64,000 nt of DNA from NCBI GenBank assembly GCA_963745755.1, contig CAVUYP010000001.1, positions 806,001 through 870,000 of the forward strand, written 5' to 3'. Of the stretch, positions 8,381 through 16,108 are shown piece after piece (the stretch's first letter is position 1; each line of letters begins with the position of its first letter). The DNA comes from RHKX01 sp963745755 (GTDB lineage: Bacteria; Actinomycetota; Thermoleophilia; Solirubrobacterales; 70-9). The translations under genes and the position numbers were made by a program. The notes beneath the pieces were generated by a model. The model made no database searches and had not been told where the DNA came from. It saw nothing but the letters and a program-made list of their open reading frames with translations.

Positions 8381-9210
8381 GTCGATCCCCCCGTCTCCGG
8401 CGGGGCAGCGCTGAGCGGCCGGCTCACCGGGCCGCCGTGAGCGGCGCCCTCGGCATGGAAGGGCTCGCGAGCGGCGTGGAAGGTGCGGTAGACGCGCACG
8501 AGGTCGACGTCCTCGACGCCCATCCCCTGCAGCCGGCCGCTCAGCGCCGGGGCGTTCGGGGATTCCATCGGGCCGAAGCAGCCGTAGCAGCCGCGGTTGC
8601 AGGCCGGGCACAGCGCCCCGCAGCCGGCGTGGGTGACGGGGCCGAGACAGGGCGTGCCGTGGGCGACCATCACGCAGACGTTGCCGGCGCGCTTGCACTC
8701 GACGCAGACGCTGTAGGAGCCGATCGCCGGCCGACGTTCGTTGAGGAAGGCGCTGATCACCTCGAGCAGCTGGTGGCGGTTGACCGGGCACCCCTGGAGC
8801 TCATAGTCGACGCGGACGTTGGCCGAGATCGGGGTCGAGGTCTCGAGGGTCGAGATGTAGTCGGGTTGCGCGTAGACCGCCGAGACGAACTCCTCGACGT
8901 CGGCGAAGTTGCGCAATGCCTGGATCCCGCCCGATGTCGCGCAGGCGCCGATCGTGACCAGGCGGCGCGACTTGCGGCGGACCTCCTGGATCCGCTCGAC
9001 GTCCTTGGCGGTGGTGATCGAGCCCTCGACCAGCGACAGGTCGTAGGGCCCCTCGACGCTGCCGCGGGTTGCCTCGAGGAAGTGGGCGACCTCGATCTCG
9101 CCGGGCAGCGAGATCAGCTCCTGCTCGAAGTCGAGCAGGCTCAGCTGGCAGCCGTCGCAGGAAGCGAACTTCCAGACCGCGAGCTTGCGCAGCGGCGCCG
9201 CCTCACTCAC
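8377..9210 (-). CDS. hyhS: [NiFe]-hydrogenase small subunit, group 3b-like
   Basis: The 277-residue electron-transfer subunit starts at GTG 9210, overlapping the gamma-subunit stop by 4 bases. It has the proximal-cluster cysteines (CDGCQL at residues 18-23, GACATSGG, GCPV) and a Cys-rich C-terminus (CVECKRAGNVC, GAGCPAC-type cluster GCGALCPACNRGCYGC) for further [4Fe-4S] clusters. There is no Tat signal, consistent with a cytoplasmic soluble complex. About 35 residues after the last cysteine cluster are variable. Confidence 0.93.
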   Translation of the reverse strand: MSEAAPLRKLAVWKFASCDGCQLSLLDFEQELISLPGEIEVAHFLEATRGSVEGPYDLSLVEGSITTAKDVERIQEVRRKSRRLVTIGACATSGGIQALRNFADVEEFVSAVYAQPDYISTLETSTPISANVRVDYELQGCPVNRHQLLEVISAFLNERRPAIGSYSVCVECKRAGNVCVMVAHGTPCLGPVTHAGCGALCPACNRGCYGCFGPMESPNAPALSGRLQGMGVEDVDLVRVYRTFHAAREPFHAEGAAHGGPVSRPLSAAPPETGGST

Positions 9211-10034
9211 AGCTCGCGCACCCTCAGCAACGGCTCGATCGCCCCGTAGTCGAAGACCGGGCCGTCCTTGCAGACGAAGCGGTGGGCGAGCTGGCAGCGG
9301 CCGCAGTGGCCGATCGCGCACTTCATGTTCCGCTCCAGCGAAACGTGAATGCTGCGGCGGGCCACCCCCCGCTGCTCGAGGGCCGCGGCGACGAACCGCA
9401 TCATCACCTCGGGGCCGCAGACGAAGGCCGTCGCCCGCTCACCCTCGAATCCCGCGCCGGGGATCAGCTTGGTCACCAGCCCAACCCGGCCCGGCCAGCC
9501 GGCGGGCGCGCTGTCGACGGTGGCCTCCACCTCGACCCCCCCTTGCCGCCAGGCCTCGATCTCGCCCTCGTAGAGGACCTCCGACGGCGTCCGCGATCCG
9601 TACAGCAGCACCACGTTCCCGTAGCGCTCGCGCCGGGCGATCAGCCGCTCGATCGCGAGGCGGAGCGGGGCGAGGCCGATTCCCCCGGCGACGACCACGA
9701 CGTCCCCGCCCTCGGCGGCCTCGAGCGGCCAGGCACTCCCGAACGGCCCCCGGACGCCGAGCGCCCCGCCGGGCTCGCTGGCGCATATCGAGCGCGTCGC
9801 GGCGCCGACCGCGCGCACGGTGTGAACCAGGGGCTCGCCACCGCCGCCACCGCCGCTGAGCGAGATCGGCACCTCCCCCGAGCCGAAGGCATAGAGCATG
9901 CTGAACTGACCCGGCAGGAAGCTGCCGACCTCCTCGCCGCCATCCTCGGGCTCGAGGCTGAGGGTCCAGGTGTCCTCCAACTCCTGTCGCTTCCCGGCGA
10001 CCCGGTAGGCGGAGGGAACGATCGGATCGCCCAC
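9207..10034 (-). CDS. hyhG: Hydrogenase gamma subunit, FAD/NAD(P)-binding reductase
   Basis: The 275-residue diaphorase-type subunit exchanges electrons with NADP(H). It has a ferredoxin-reductase beta barrel (PGQFSMLYAFGSGEVPISLS), a nucleotide-binding segment (VAGGIGLAPLRLAIE, YGSRTPSEVLY, CGPEVMMRFV), and a C-terminal [2Fe-2S] motif CAIGHCGRCQLAHRFVC. The length matches archaeal sulfhydrogenase gamma subunits. GTG at 10,034 lies 2 bases after the stop of the cNMP-binding gene. Confidence 0.92.
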   Translation of the reverse strand: MGDPIVPSAYRVAGKRQELEDTWTLSLEPEDGGEEVGSFLPGQFSMLYAFGSGEVPISLSGGGGGGEPLVHTVRAVGAATRSICASEPGGALGVRGPFGSAWPLEAAEGGDVVVVAGGIGLAPLRLAIERLIARRERYGNVVLLYGSRTPSEVLYEGEIEAWRQGGVEVEATVDSAPAGWPGRVGLVTKLIPGAGFEGERATAFVCGPEVMMRFVAAALEQRGVARRSIHVSLERNMKCAIGHCGRCQLAHRFVCKDGPVFDYGAIEPLLRVREL

Positions 10035-10036
10035 GC

Positions 10037-10504
10037 TCAGCCCGTCCCGACCTCGCCGTAGAGGTCGAGCAGACGCACCCTGGTCGCCTGGAGGCGATCG
10101 ACGACCACCGGCATGAAGCGCCTCATCAGCTCGTAGCCGAAGGCCGGATCCTCTTCGCACTTGCCGCGCAGGCAGGCGCCGTCGAAGGCGATCGTGCGTG
10201 TCGTCTCGAGCGCCCGCGCGTCGATGTGGGTCCGGTACGGGGGAACCAGCCACGACCAGCCGAGCAGCTCGCCGGCGTCGATCGTCTCGACGGTCAGCCC
10301 ACCGCGGTTGGGAACGAAGACCTCGAGGGCGACGCGGCCCTTGCGGATCGCGAAGAACGTGTCGGCGGCCTCGCCCTCCCGCATCAGGTACGAGCCCGGC
10401 TTGAAGCTTGCGTTCTGCGCGCAGCCGACGATCAGCTCGAGCTGATCGTCGGTCATCTCCGCGAAGAACGGCGCCTCGCTGAGCAGTTCGTCAATCGTGC
10501 GCAT
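10037..10504 (-). CDS. Stand-alone cyclic-nucleotide-binding domain protein
   Basis: A 155-residue protein made almost wholly of a CRP-type cNMP-binding beta barrel (FKPGSYLMREGEAADTFFAI, GELLGWSWLVPP) and a C-terminal helix. The helix-turn-helix of CRP/FNR regulators is absent, so it is unlikely to be a DNA-binding regulator. Such proteins recur in actinobacterial group 3b operons, where a sensory or regulatory role in the complex is supposed but unproven. It overlaps the beta-subunit gene by 14 bases and lies 2 bases before the gamma gene. Confidence 0.88.
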   Translation of the reverse strand: MRTIDELLSEAPFFAEMTDDQLELIVGCAQNASFKPGSYLMREGEAADTFFAIRKGRVALEVFVPNRGGLTVETIDAGELLGWSWLVPPYRTHIDARALETTRTIAFDGACLRGKCEEDPAFGYELMRRFMPVVVDRLQATRVRLLDLYGEVGTG

Positions 10505-11663
10505 CGATGCCCTTTCCGGGACCGGCGTCCGTGGCGCGGATCGCAGCGGCCTCCTCGGTGATGTCGATCGCGACCGGGCACCAGGTGATGCAGCGGCCGC
10601 AGCCGACGCAACCCGAGCTGCCGAACTGATCGATCCAGGTCGCGAGCTTGTGGGTCATCCACTGCCGGTACCGGGAGGGTGGCGAGGCGCGGACGCTGCC
10701 CCCATGGATGTAGGAGTGCTCGAGCGAGAAGCAGGAGTCCCAGCGCCGGGTCCGCTCGGCCTCGGTCCCGGCCAGGTCGCTGACGTCGTCGATCGAATGG
10801 CAGAAGCAGGTCGGACAGACCAGCGTGCAGTTGCCGCAGCTGAGGCAGCGGTCGGCGACCTCCTCCCAGCGCGGGTGCTCCATGTTGCGGTAGAGCAGCT
10901 CCTTGATCCCCTCCGTCTCGAGCTCGCGGCCCATCTGCGACGCGCACCGCGCCGAGACCGCGTCGGCGTTGCCGAGGTCGGCCTCACTCGCCGGGCGCGA
11001 CTCCACCCCCGACAGGACCTCGGCACCGCTCTCGCTCCCGACCTCGACCAGGAACCGGTGCTCGCCCTCGAGCAGCTCGGTGACCGCGAGGTCGAAACCC
11101 TGCTCGGCCCGCGGGCCGGTGTCCATCGAGACGCAGAAGCAGGTGCTGCCCGCCTCGGCGCAGTTGACCGCGACGACGAAGGCCCCGTCCCGCCGCGAGG
11201 CGTAATCGGTGTCCGCGTAGGCGTCGTCGAGGAAGACCCTGTCCTGGATCGCGATCGCGGCGAGATCGCAGGAGCGGACCCCGACGAATGCGAACGGCTG
11301 CGGATGCGGCTCCTCCTCGCGATAGCTGATCGCGCCCGACTCGTCGCGCTTGGCCCGCCAAAGGGTCAGCTCGGCCGGGAACAGGTGGCTCTTCCAGGAG
11401 TTCGGGCCGACGTTGAACCCGAACAGGGCGTCATCGTCGCGCCGCCGGAGACGGTAGGTGCCTCCCTCCTGTTCATCGGTCCACCCCTCGGGCAGGTCGG
11501 CGGCCGACTCGATCGGCTCGTAGACGATCGCCCGTTCCCGCACGGTCGGGCCGATCACCTGATAACCACGCTCCGCCAGGCCTCGGATCAGCCCGTCGAG
11601 ACCCTCGCGGTCGATCACCGACAGCGGGCGCGCGTCGCGAGGGATTTCGGCCGCTTCGCTCAC
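10491..11663 (-). CDS. hyhB: Hydrogenase beta subunit, ferredoxin-like Fe-S protein
   Basis: The 390-residue electron-transfer subunit of sulfhydrogenase-type enzymes. The C-terminal part holds two [4Fe-4S] motifs, CLSCGNCTLVCPTCFCHS and CVGCGRCITWCP. The middle carries further cysteines (CDLAAIAIQD, CAEAGSTCFCVSMDTG) typical of the HydB/HyhB family. It is the first gene of the leftward operon. The predicted GTG at 11,663 sits directly against the AGGAG sequence, an unusually short spacing, so translation may begin at a later start or be inefficient. Confidence 0.92.
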   Translation of the reverse strand: MSEAAEIPRDARPLSVIDREGLDGLIRGLAERGYQVIGPTVRERAIVYEPIESAADLPEGWTDEQEGGTYRLRRRDDDALFGFNVGPNSWKSHLFPAELTLWRAKRDESGAISYREEEPHPQPFAFVGVRSCDLAAIAIQDRVFLDDAYADTDYASRRDGAFVVAVNCAEAGSTCFCVSMDTGPRAEQGFDLAVTELLEGEHRFLVEVGSESGAEVLSGVESRPASEADLGNADAVSARCASQMGRELETEGIKELLYRNMEHPRWEEVADRCLSCGNCTLVCPTCFCHSIDDVSDLAGTEAERTRRWDSCFSLEHSYIHGGSVRASPPSRYRQWMTHKLATWIDQFGSSGCVGCGRCITWCPVAIDITEEAAAIRATDAGPGKGIDAHD

Positions 11664-11802
11664 CTCCTGGCTCGAATCGCGGTCACCGGCCGAAGCCTAC
11701 GCCCACGGCCAGCGGGGCGTCCGGCCCGTCGGATCGGCCGTGCCCGGAACCGGAGGCCGGCGACGGGCGAGCGACCTGGATCGGGGACCGCGTCGGCGGC
11801 GG
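11664..11802. promoter_or_regulatory. Upstream region of the hydrogenase operon
   Basis: About 140 bases separate the hydrogenase beta gene from the 3' end of the small membrane-protein gene, which runs the same way. The hydrogenase promoter should lie here. I see no clear -10/-35 pair or operator palindrome. Confidence 0.35.
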
Positions 11803-11979
11803 TCAGCGCAGGACGAGAACGAGGATGGCCGCGATGGCGAGCGCGAGGCCGACCAGCCAGCCGAGCGTCCAGGCGACGATGCTCTGGCGGCGGCTCAGGC
11901 GCCGGAACTCCGGGCCCGGGATCGGCGCCGGCAGCGGCTCGTCGTGCCGGACGCCGCCCGGGTCCTCGCCGGCGCTCAA
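11803..11979 (-). CDS. Small single-pass membrane protein coupled to the M23 peptidase
   Basis: A 58-residue protein of unknown function. The first 30 residues are polar and Pro-rich (PLPAPIPGPEFRRLSRRQ), followed by one C-terminal membrane helix (about residues 36-57) ending in LVLR. The TTG start at 11,979 overlaps the TGA of the peptidase gene (TTGA), so it is translated by coupling. A longer ATG start at 12,057 would overlap the peptidase gene by 82 bases and is less likely. Confidence 0.6.
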   Translation of the reverse strand: MSAGEDPGGVRHDEPLPAPIPGPEFRRLSRRQSIVAWTLGWLVGLALAIAAILVLVLR

Positions 11980-12512
11980 GACTTGCGATCCCAGCGCTTC
12001 AGGAACGGCTTCGGGTCGGCGAGGCGGCCGCCCCGATACCAGCCCGGCGCCCTCCACATCTCGAAGTGCAGGTGGCAGGCGCTCGAGCGGCCGGTCGAGC
12101 CGACCCGACCGATCTGCTCCCCGGCCTTGATCCGCTCCCCCTTACGGACGGCGAGCCGCTTCAGCATGTGCATGTAGACGTAGTCGTATGCGCCCTTGCC
12201 CTTGCCCTTGACGACGACGTAGTGGCCGGCTCCGGAGGCCTGGTAGGCGACGCGGCGGACGCGCCCGGCCCGCGCCGCGACGACCTTCTTGCCGCAGCCG
12301 GCGAGGATGTCCTGGCCCTGGTGGCCGCGGCCGGCGCCGATCCCGTCGCCGTAGGTGTGCTTGCCGCGGATCGGAAATGCCGAGCCCTTTCCCTTCCCGC
12401 CACCGCCCGCCGAGAGGCCGCCGGAGGCGAGCGCGACGCCGACCGCCAGCCCGATCGTCGTCAGGAGGGTCAGTATCAGTAGTCCGCTTCGACCCAGCAG
12501 TCGTCCGTTCAT
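11976..12512 (-). CDS. Secreted or anchored M23 (LytM) peptidase
   Basis: A 178-residue predicted zinc endopeptidase of peptidoglycan. An N-terminal hydrophobic segment (about residues 9-31) serves as signal or anchor, followed by a Gly/Lys linker. The M23 domain has the zinc ligands in GHQGQD (about residue 83) and HLHFE (about 146), plus YMHM and the KGERIKAGEQIGRVGSTGRS block. The upstream leader matches the c-di-AMP riboswitch class that often controls actinobacterial wall hydrolases. Confidence 0.92.
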   Translation of the reverse strand: MNGRLLGRSGLLILTLLTTIGLAVGVALASGGLSAGGGGKGKGSAFPIRGKHTYGDGIGAGRGHQGQDILAGCGKKVVAARAGRVRRVAYQASGAGHYVVVKGKGKGAYDYVYMHMLKRLAVRKGERIKAGEQIGRVGSTGRSSACHLHFEMWRAPGWYRGGRLADPKPFLKRWDRKS

Positions 12513-12527
12513 CGTGCCTCTCTTTCG

Positions 12528-12660
12528 GATGCCTGCGGAGTTAGCTGTCGGGCTCGCGCGGAAAGAGTGCGCTACAGATCGGTACCTGATTCGCCCCGTG
12601 GGCCTGGGACCCTGTCGGTTCCCCCGCTCGGGCCGCCAAGAGCGGGCCCGATTAGGCAGG
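12528..12660 (-). ncRNA. ydaO/yuaA cyclic di-AMP riboswitch
   Basis: On the minus strand, just upstream of the M23 peptidase gene, the conserved blocks of the ydaO class occur in order: GAGCGGGGGAACC, then GGGGCGAATC, then CTCTTTCCGC, then CCCGACAGCTAAC, ending CGCAGGC. Spacing of the blocks and distance to the ATG (about 15-20 bases) fit. These riboswitches usually turn genes off when c-di-AMP is bound. In actinobacteria they often precede cell-wall hydrolases, which matches this gene. Confidence 0.93.
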
Positions 12661-12670
12661 TGAGCTTATT

Positions 12671-12686
12671 GTGAGCGAAAGCTTAC
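12671..12686 (-). terminator. Short hairpin downstream of the three-helix protein
   Basis: GTAAGC-TTTC-GCTCAC on the minus strand forms a six-pair stem with a four-base loop (one G-U pair). It lies between the membrane-protein stop and the riboswitch leader and may end the upstream transcript. Confidence 0.35.
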
Positions 12687-12716
12687 AGATCGCTCAGACG
12701 GAAGGTCCCCAGCGCT

Positions 12717-13004
12717 TCAGCGCTTCACTGCCCGGGACGGCCGGAAGGTCAGCGCGATCAGCTCGAGCATGGCGATCACGGCGGCGGCCAGGAAGCAGGC
12801 GTCGATGCCGATACGGACCGCGGAGGACCAGCCCTCGGAGTCGCCGAGCGCCGACAGCACCGCGAACAGTCCCAACGCCGCCGCGGCCAGGGCAGCGGCC
12901 CGGAAGGATCGGCGGTGGACGGCCATCCCGATCACGACCCCGACGAAGAGGATCGCGACCGTTCCGGGAAGCTCGGCGGGCGTGAAGTGCGCGAGCAGGA
13001 TCAT
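12717..13004 (-). CDS. Hypothetical three-helix membrane protein
   Basis: A 95-residue hydrophobic protein with three predicted membrane helices (about residues 11-28, 32-50 and 64-87) and basic ends (RPSRAVKR). No family recognised. It is preferred over an overlapping Arg-rich frame because of its hydrophobic periodicity. It stands alone, with a hairpin about 30-45 bases past its stop. Confidence 0.65.
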   Translation of the reverse strand: MILLAHFTPAELPGTVAILFVGVVIGMAVHRRSFRAAALAAAALGLFAVLSALGDSEGWSSAVRIGIDACFLAAAVIAMLELIALTFRPSRAVKR

Positions 13005-13089
13005 CGGCCAATCCTAGGCGAACCCCGCTCGGCGTTCCTGTTCCGCATCCGACGGGCTCCCGACCGGCTCGAAGCCGCCGGGGGTGTCG

Positions 13090-13731
13090 TCAGCAGGAGT
13101 CGGTCAGGCCGCTGCCGCTCGTCGCAAGCGCATCGCAGCCGTCGCTGCGGGCGATGGCGGTGTTGTTGTCGCCGAAGATTGCCCGGGCGGAGCTGTGGTC
13201 GCCGCGCGCGATCGCGGTGTTGTTGTCGCCGTACCACGCCTCGGTGCTGGCAAAGTAGCCGCTCGAGATGGCGGTGTTGTTGTCGCCGTTGAGCGCATCC
13301 GCGTAGCTTTGATAGCCACGCGCGATCGCGGTGTTGCCGTCTCCGTAGGCTGCTCCGGCGATGCTGTTGGCGCGCCTCGCGATCGCGGTGTTGCCGTCAC
13401 CCGCAAACGCCTGGGCGATGGTGCTGCGGCCCTGCGCGATTGCGGTGTTCCGGCTGCCACTCGTCACATTGGCGAAGCTGCCCTGGCCGCGCGCGACCGC
13501 CCGGTTGTGGTCGCCCCCGGTCGCGACGGCGACGCTCCCGTCCCCGATCGCAAGGGCAACCGAGCGCTTGCCGCTCGCCTGGCACGTCGCGGTGCCCTTC
13601 TCAACCCGGACCGCCCCGTTTGCGGCGAAGCACATGTTCACGGCGGCGCCGGCCGCCTCTGCTCCGATCGATAGACAGACGGCTGCGGCAACCACGATCA
13701 CGCTGGCCGTCGCTCGCTTGTTCATGTCCAC
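13090..13731 (-). CDS. Secreted protein with GDxNTAIA repeats (beta-roll-like)
   Basis: A 213-residue exported protein with a signal peptide (residues 1-29) and two cysteines near the mature N-terminus. Residues about 60-195 are degenerate repeats in which GDGNTAIAR or GDNNTAIA recurs every 22-24 residues, with shorter half-repeats such as SVALAIGDGSVAVATGG between. The pattern of Ala/Ile pairs and Gly/Asn turns resembles the left-handed beta-roll head repeats of YadA-type adhesins, but anchor and stalk are absent. Function unknown; surface or secreted structural role inferred. Confidence 0.75.
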   Translation of the reverse strand: MDMNKRATASVIVVAAAVCLSIGAEAAGAAVNMCFAANGAVRVEKGTATCQASGKRSVALAIGDGSVAVATGGDHNRAVARGQGSFANVTSGSRNTAIAQGRSTIAQAFAGDGNTAIARRANSIAGAAYGDGNTAIARGYQSYADALNGDNNTAISSGYFASTEAWYGDNNTAIARGDHSSARAIFGDNNTAIARSDGCDALATSGSGLTDSC

Positions 13732-13869
13732 CCTCCCGGTGCTCGGCGAATCGCCGTCATCAACCTACAGCCATCGGACTCGTACGGGTTCCCGGCTCGT
13801 CGTAGCTTCGGAACGGGTCGACACCCCCGACGGAGGAGTAGGAGGGGCGGGGAGCTGCCGTCTAGGTGA

Positions 13870-14073
13870 TTAGGCGCCGGTCACCCGGTGCCGGCGCAAG
13901 GTGTCTTCAACTGCTCGTCCCCGCTGAAAGCTTGGCCTCGACGCGTAAGCACGTAGCCACATTGCCGCCTTGGCCTCATCGTCAACGGGTAGCGCGTCGA
14001 TCCGCCGCTGAATGTCGCGCAGCGGCCGTCTATTGCGGATCATGTGCTCGACTTGCTCTCCGGTGTGGACCAT
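13870..14073 (-). CDS. Small helical protein, unknown, in the left element remnant
   Basis: A 67-residue protein of predicted helices (EQVEHMIRNRRPLRDIQRRIDALPVDDE), basic overall. No family recognised. The ATG at 14,073 has an excellent ribosome-binding site (AAGGAGGTCACATG). A 103-residue version starting at 14,181 is possible but its site is weaker. It appears to be a surviving gene of the decayed element that ends at 14,788. Confidence 0.55.
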   Translation of the reverse strand: MVHTGEQVEHMIRNRRPLRDIQRRIDALPVDDEAKAAMWLRAYASRPSFQRGRAVEDTLRRHRVTGA

Positions 14074-14788
14074 GTGACCTCCTTTTCCTTGCGCTAATGA
14101 CCGCCGACTGGTGATCGCCGCCGACTTCAACACTCGCCGGTAAACCGCCAGTAACGATCTCGCGACAAAGCTCTTAGTCATCGCCGTGCCCCCTCGCCGC
14201 CGGTGGATACTTGCCTGACTTCCGGCTTGCCGCCAGTGACTCCTTGTGTCGTCCTGTAGGCATACGTTCGTGCGCATTTCGTGCGCAAGTCGACGGGAGC
14301 GGCGCCGTTCTTGCCACCCGGGTGCACCGGCGGCCTTCCCCCTCCGGTTGGTCGAATTTCGGATGGTCCCGGCGAAGCGGAGGTCGCCTTCGGCCGTTTG
14401 CTTGCTACCGGGGCCGGCGCTCCTGCCCCTTTTGTAGATAGCGCCGGTCCCGCGTCCAGCCTCCGGTTGAACGGTCCACCCGGAGGCTGGACCTTGGGCT
14501 GGGTCCATTTACGGCCAGACTCGGGTCGGGTGTCGAGCCGCCCTGGCGCTCGACGACTCCGGCACACCTCCGGCATCGGCGGGTCTTGCCGGCCCGGATC
14601 GGATCGCGCTCGGGGCATTCGCAGGTCGTGTCGTGCAGCGGCGCGGCGATGAAGGCCCGATGCGCCCGCGGCGGCGACAAAGACGACTCCACCCTGCTCG
14701 ACCTGCTGGCCGTAGAAGGAGCGCCCCGGCCCGTACAGTGGCCCGCGAGTGTCCCGCGAGCCGATAATCGGCTTGATAGGCGGGATTG
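14074..14788 (-). pseudogene. Remnant of a second, related integrative element
   Basis: This stretch holds no intact gene but matches, in the same order, the tRNA-proximal end of the main element. Near 14,640-14,740 is a piece of the AAA ATPase (YGQQVEQGGVVFVAAAGASG, versus YGQQVEQGGVVYIAAEGASG in the main copy). It is joined by a large deletion to the zinc-ribbon gene (CECPERDPIRAGKTRRCRRC, 14,520-14,640), whose tail is frameshifted near 14,340-14,480. The remnant abuts the att repeat at 14,789, as expected for an older element in the same tRNA site. Confidence 0.75.
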
Positions 14789-14814
14789 AGTAGTACCGCT
14801 ACGGGGATTCGAAC
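14789..14814. repeat. att site, distal copy of the tRNA-Glu 3' end
   Basis: These 26 bases are identical to 24,745-24,770, which contain the 3' acceptor and T-arm sequence of the intact tRNA-Glu gene. The identity stops at the T-loop, and the rest of the tRNA is absent here. This is the classic mark of site-specific integration into a tRNA 3' end, with the integrase gene beside the distal copy. Confidence 0.92.
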
Positions 14815-14879
14815 AGGACGAGCCGCATGGGTAAGCGATATACCGCATGAACAAGCCAAGTAGGTGGTCGCATGGGGTC

Positions 14880-15601
14880 GTATGGAGCCGCCTACGGGGT
14901 GCATCGTTTTCCATCGCTTTCCCACGGACCTCTTCGTCGGCGGCCACCAACTCGGTTTCGAGGTAGGCGTCCATGCGGCTCGAGCCTCGTCGCGGCTGCC
15001 GGGGAACAGGTGCCGTAGAGGTCGAACGTGATCGTGATAGTCGAGTGCCCCATGAACTCCTGAACCGCCTTCGGGTTCTCACCGGATGCGATCAGCAGGG
15101 AGGCGAAGGTGTGGCGGCATTGTTCGGAGCGTGATCCGCTCCAGCTTCGCCGCCTCCCACGCTTTGTCCGCTCGGGCCATGATCGTCGTCGGTATGAACG
15201 GGTCGGAGGGCGTCCGGCCGAACACAAGGTATCGCCGCCCCGCCCGGTCGCTAGTAGGTGCTCATCGAGGTGGTCGCGCAAGATCGCCAGCAGCGGAACG
15301 GTTCGGACGCTCGTTGCCGACTTCGGCTCGATCTCCCCCGCCTCCTGATCCCAGGAGTGCTCGACGTGGATCACGGACTTGCCGAGGTCGATCGACTTGC
15401 ACCGGAGCGCTTGCAACTCGCCCCGCCTCAGACCGGCGTAGAACGCGGTCGCCCACGTTACCCGCTCGCCGGCGGGCACGGTGTCGATCAGGGTCCGGGC
15501 ATCAGGGGCCGGCGCGATCCGCACCGCTTCTTGCGGGAGGTCGGTACGTCGAGGTCGGTGGTCGGGTTGATCGCCACGATCTCGCGCCTCCCGGAGAGCC
15601 A
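14880..15601 (-). pseudogene. int: Tyrosine recombinase (integrase), truncated and frameshifted
   Basis: Fragments of a phage-type integrase catalytic domain are clear: TAFYAGLRRGELQALRCKSI (first catalytic Arg), KSATSVRTVPLL, CRHTFASLLIASGENPKAVQ with the HxxR-equivalent, and FMGHSTITITFDLYG with the nucleophilic Tyr. The frame changes near 15,535, 15,260, 15,140 and 15,005. The expected N-terminal arm and core-binding domains are missing because homology stops where the 439-bp repeat begins at 15,602. It lies just inside the distal att site, where the element's integrase belongs. Confidence 0.85.
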
Positions 15602-16040
15602 CCAGGCGGTCCGAGGCCTCAAGCGCCTTCGCGACCTCCCCTCCCCCCGGTCCCTGCCAGGAGGCGAGTATCGGCCGGCGACTCACCCACGCCTGATGGC
15701 GAGGATAGGCCGAAGGGCGGGCGCTAAAGAGGAGGAGTCCTCATGCCCTCGCGCGTTTTCGCGGGCCGATGCGCGGCGAAGACCGTCGAGAGACTCCGTG
15801 GTCCGCGGCCTCAAGCGCCTTCGCGACCTCCCCTCCCCCGGTCCCTGCCAGGAGGCGATTATCAGCCAGCGAGTCAACGACGCCTGCGGGCGAAGATAGG
15901 GCGGAGGATGGGCGCTAACGGGGGGTTTCTCGTTGTACCTCCGCGAACCGTCCGTGTCTATTCGGAACGCCATGACCAGGCACCTGGCGTCGTGTCTTAT
16001 GCCCTCGCGCGTTTTACGGGCCGGATGCGCGGCGACGTAC
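15602..16040. repeat. 439-bp exact repeat, left copy
   Basis: As far as I can align by eye, identical to 20,334-20,772. It consists of two diverged tandem units of about 200 and 235 bp. Each opens with a GGCCTCAAGCGCCTTCGCGA block and closes with ATGCCCTCGCGCGTTTT followed by a GGGCCG-ATGCGCGGCGA block. No convincing ORF, terminal inverted repeats or target duplication were found. This copy cuts off the 5' half of the integrase. Confidence 0.9.
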
Positions 16041-16108
16041 TGCTGAGTGTTTCTACGGCCAGAAGGAGCTTCTCCGTAGGAACGCGTCCCCCACTCCTCG
16101 AGACCCGG

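Noticed and set aside
12694..13011. An Arg-rich frame overlapping the three-helix membrane protein
   Set aside because: Its composition is typical of an out-of-frame reading; the other frame gives regular hydrophobic helices.
15683..15973. A 96-codon frame present twice in the 439-bp repeats
   Set aside because: It has no start signal and reads across the two repeat units; identity between copies reflects the DNA duplication, not coding selection.
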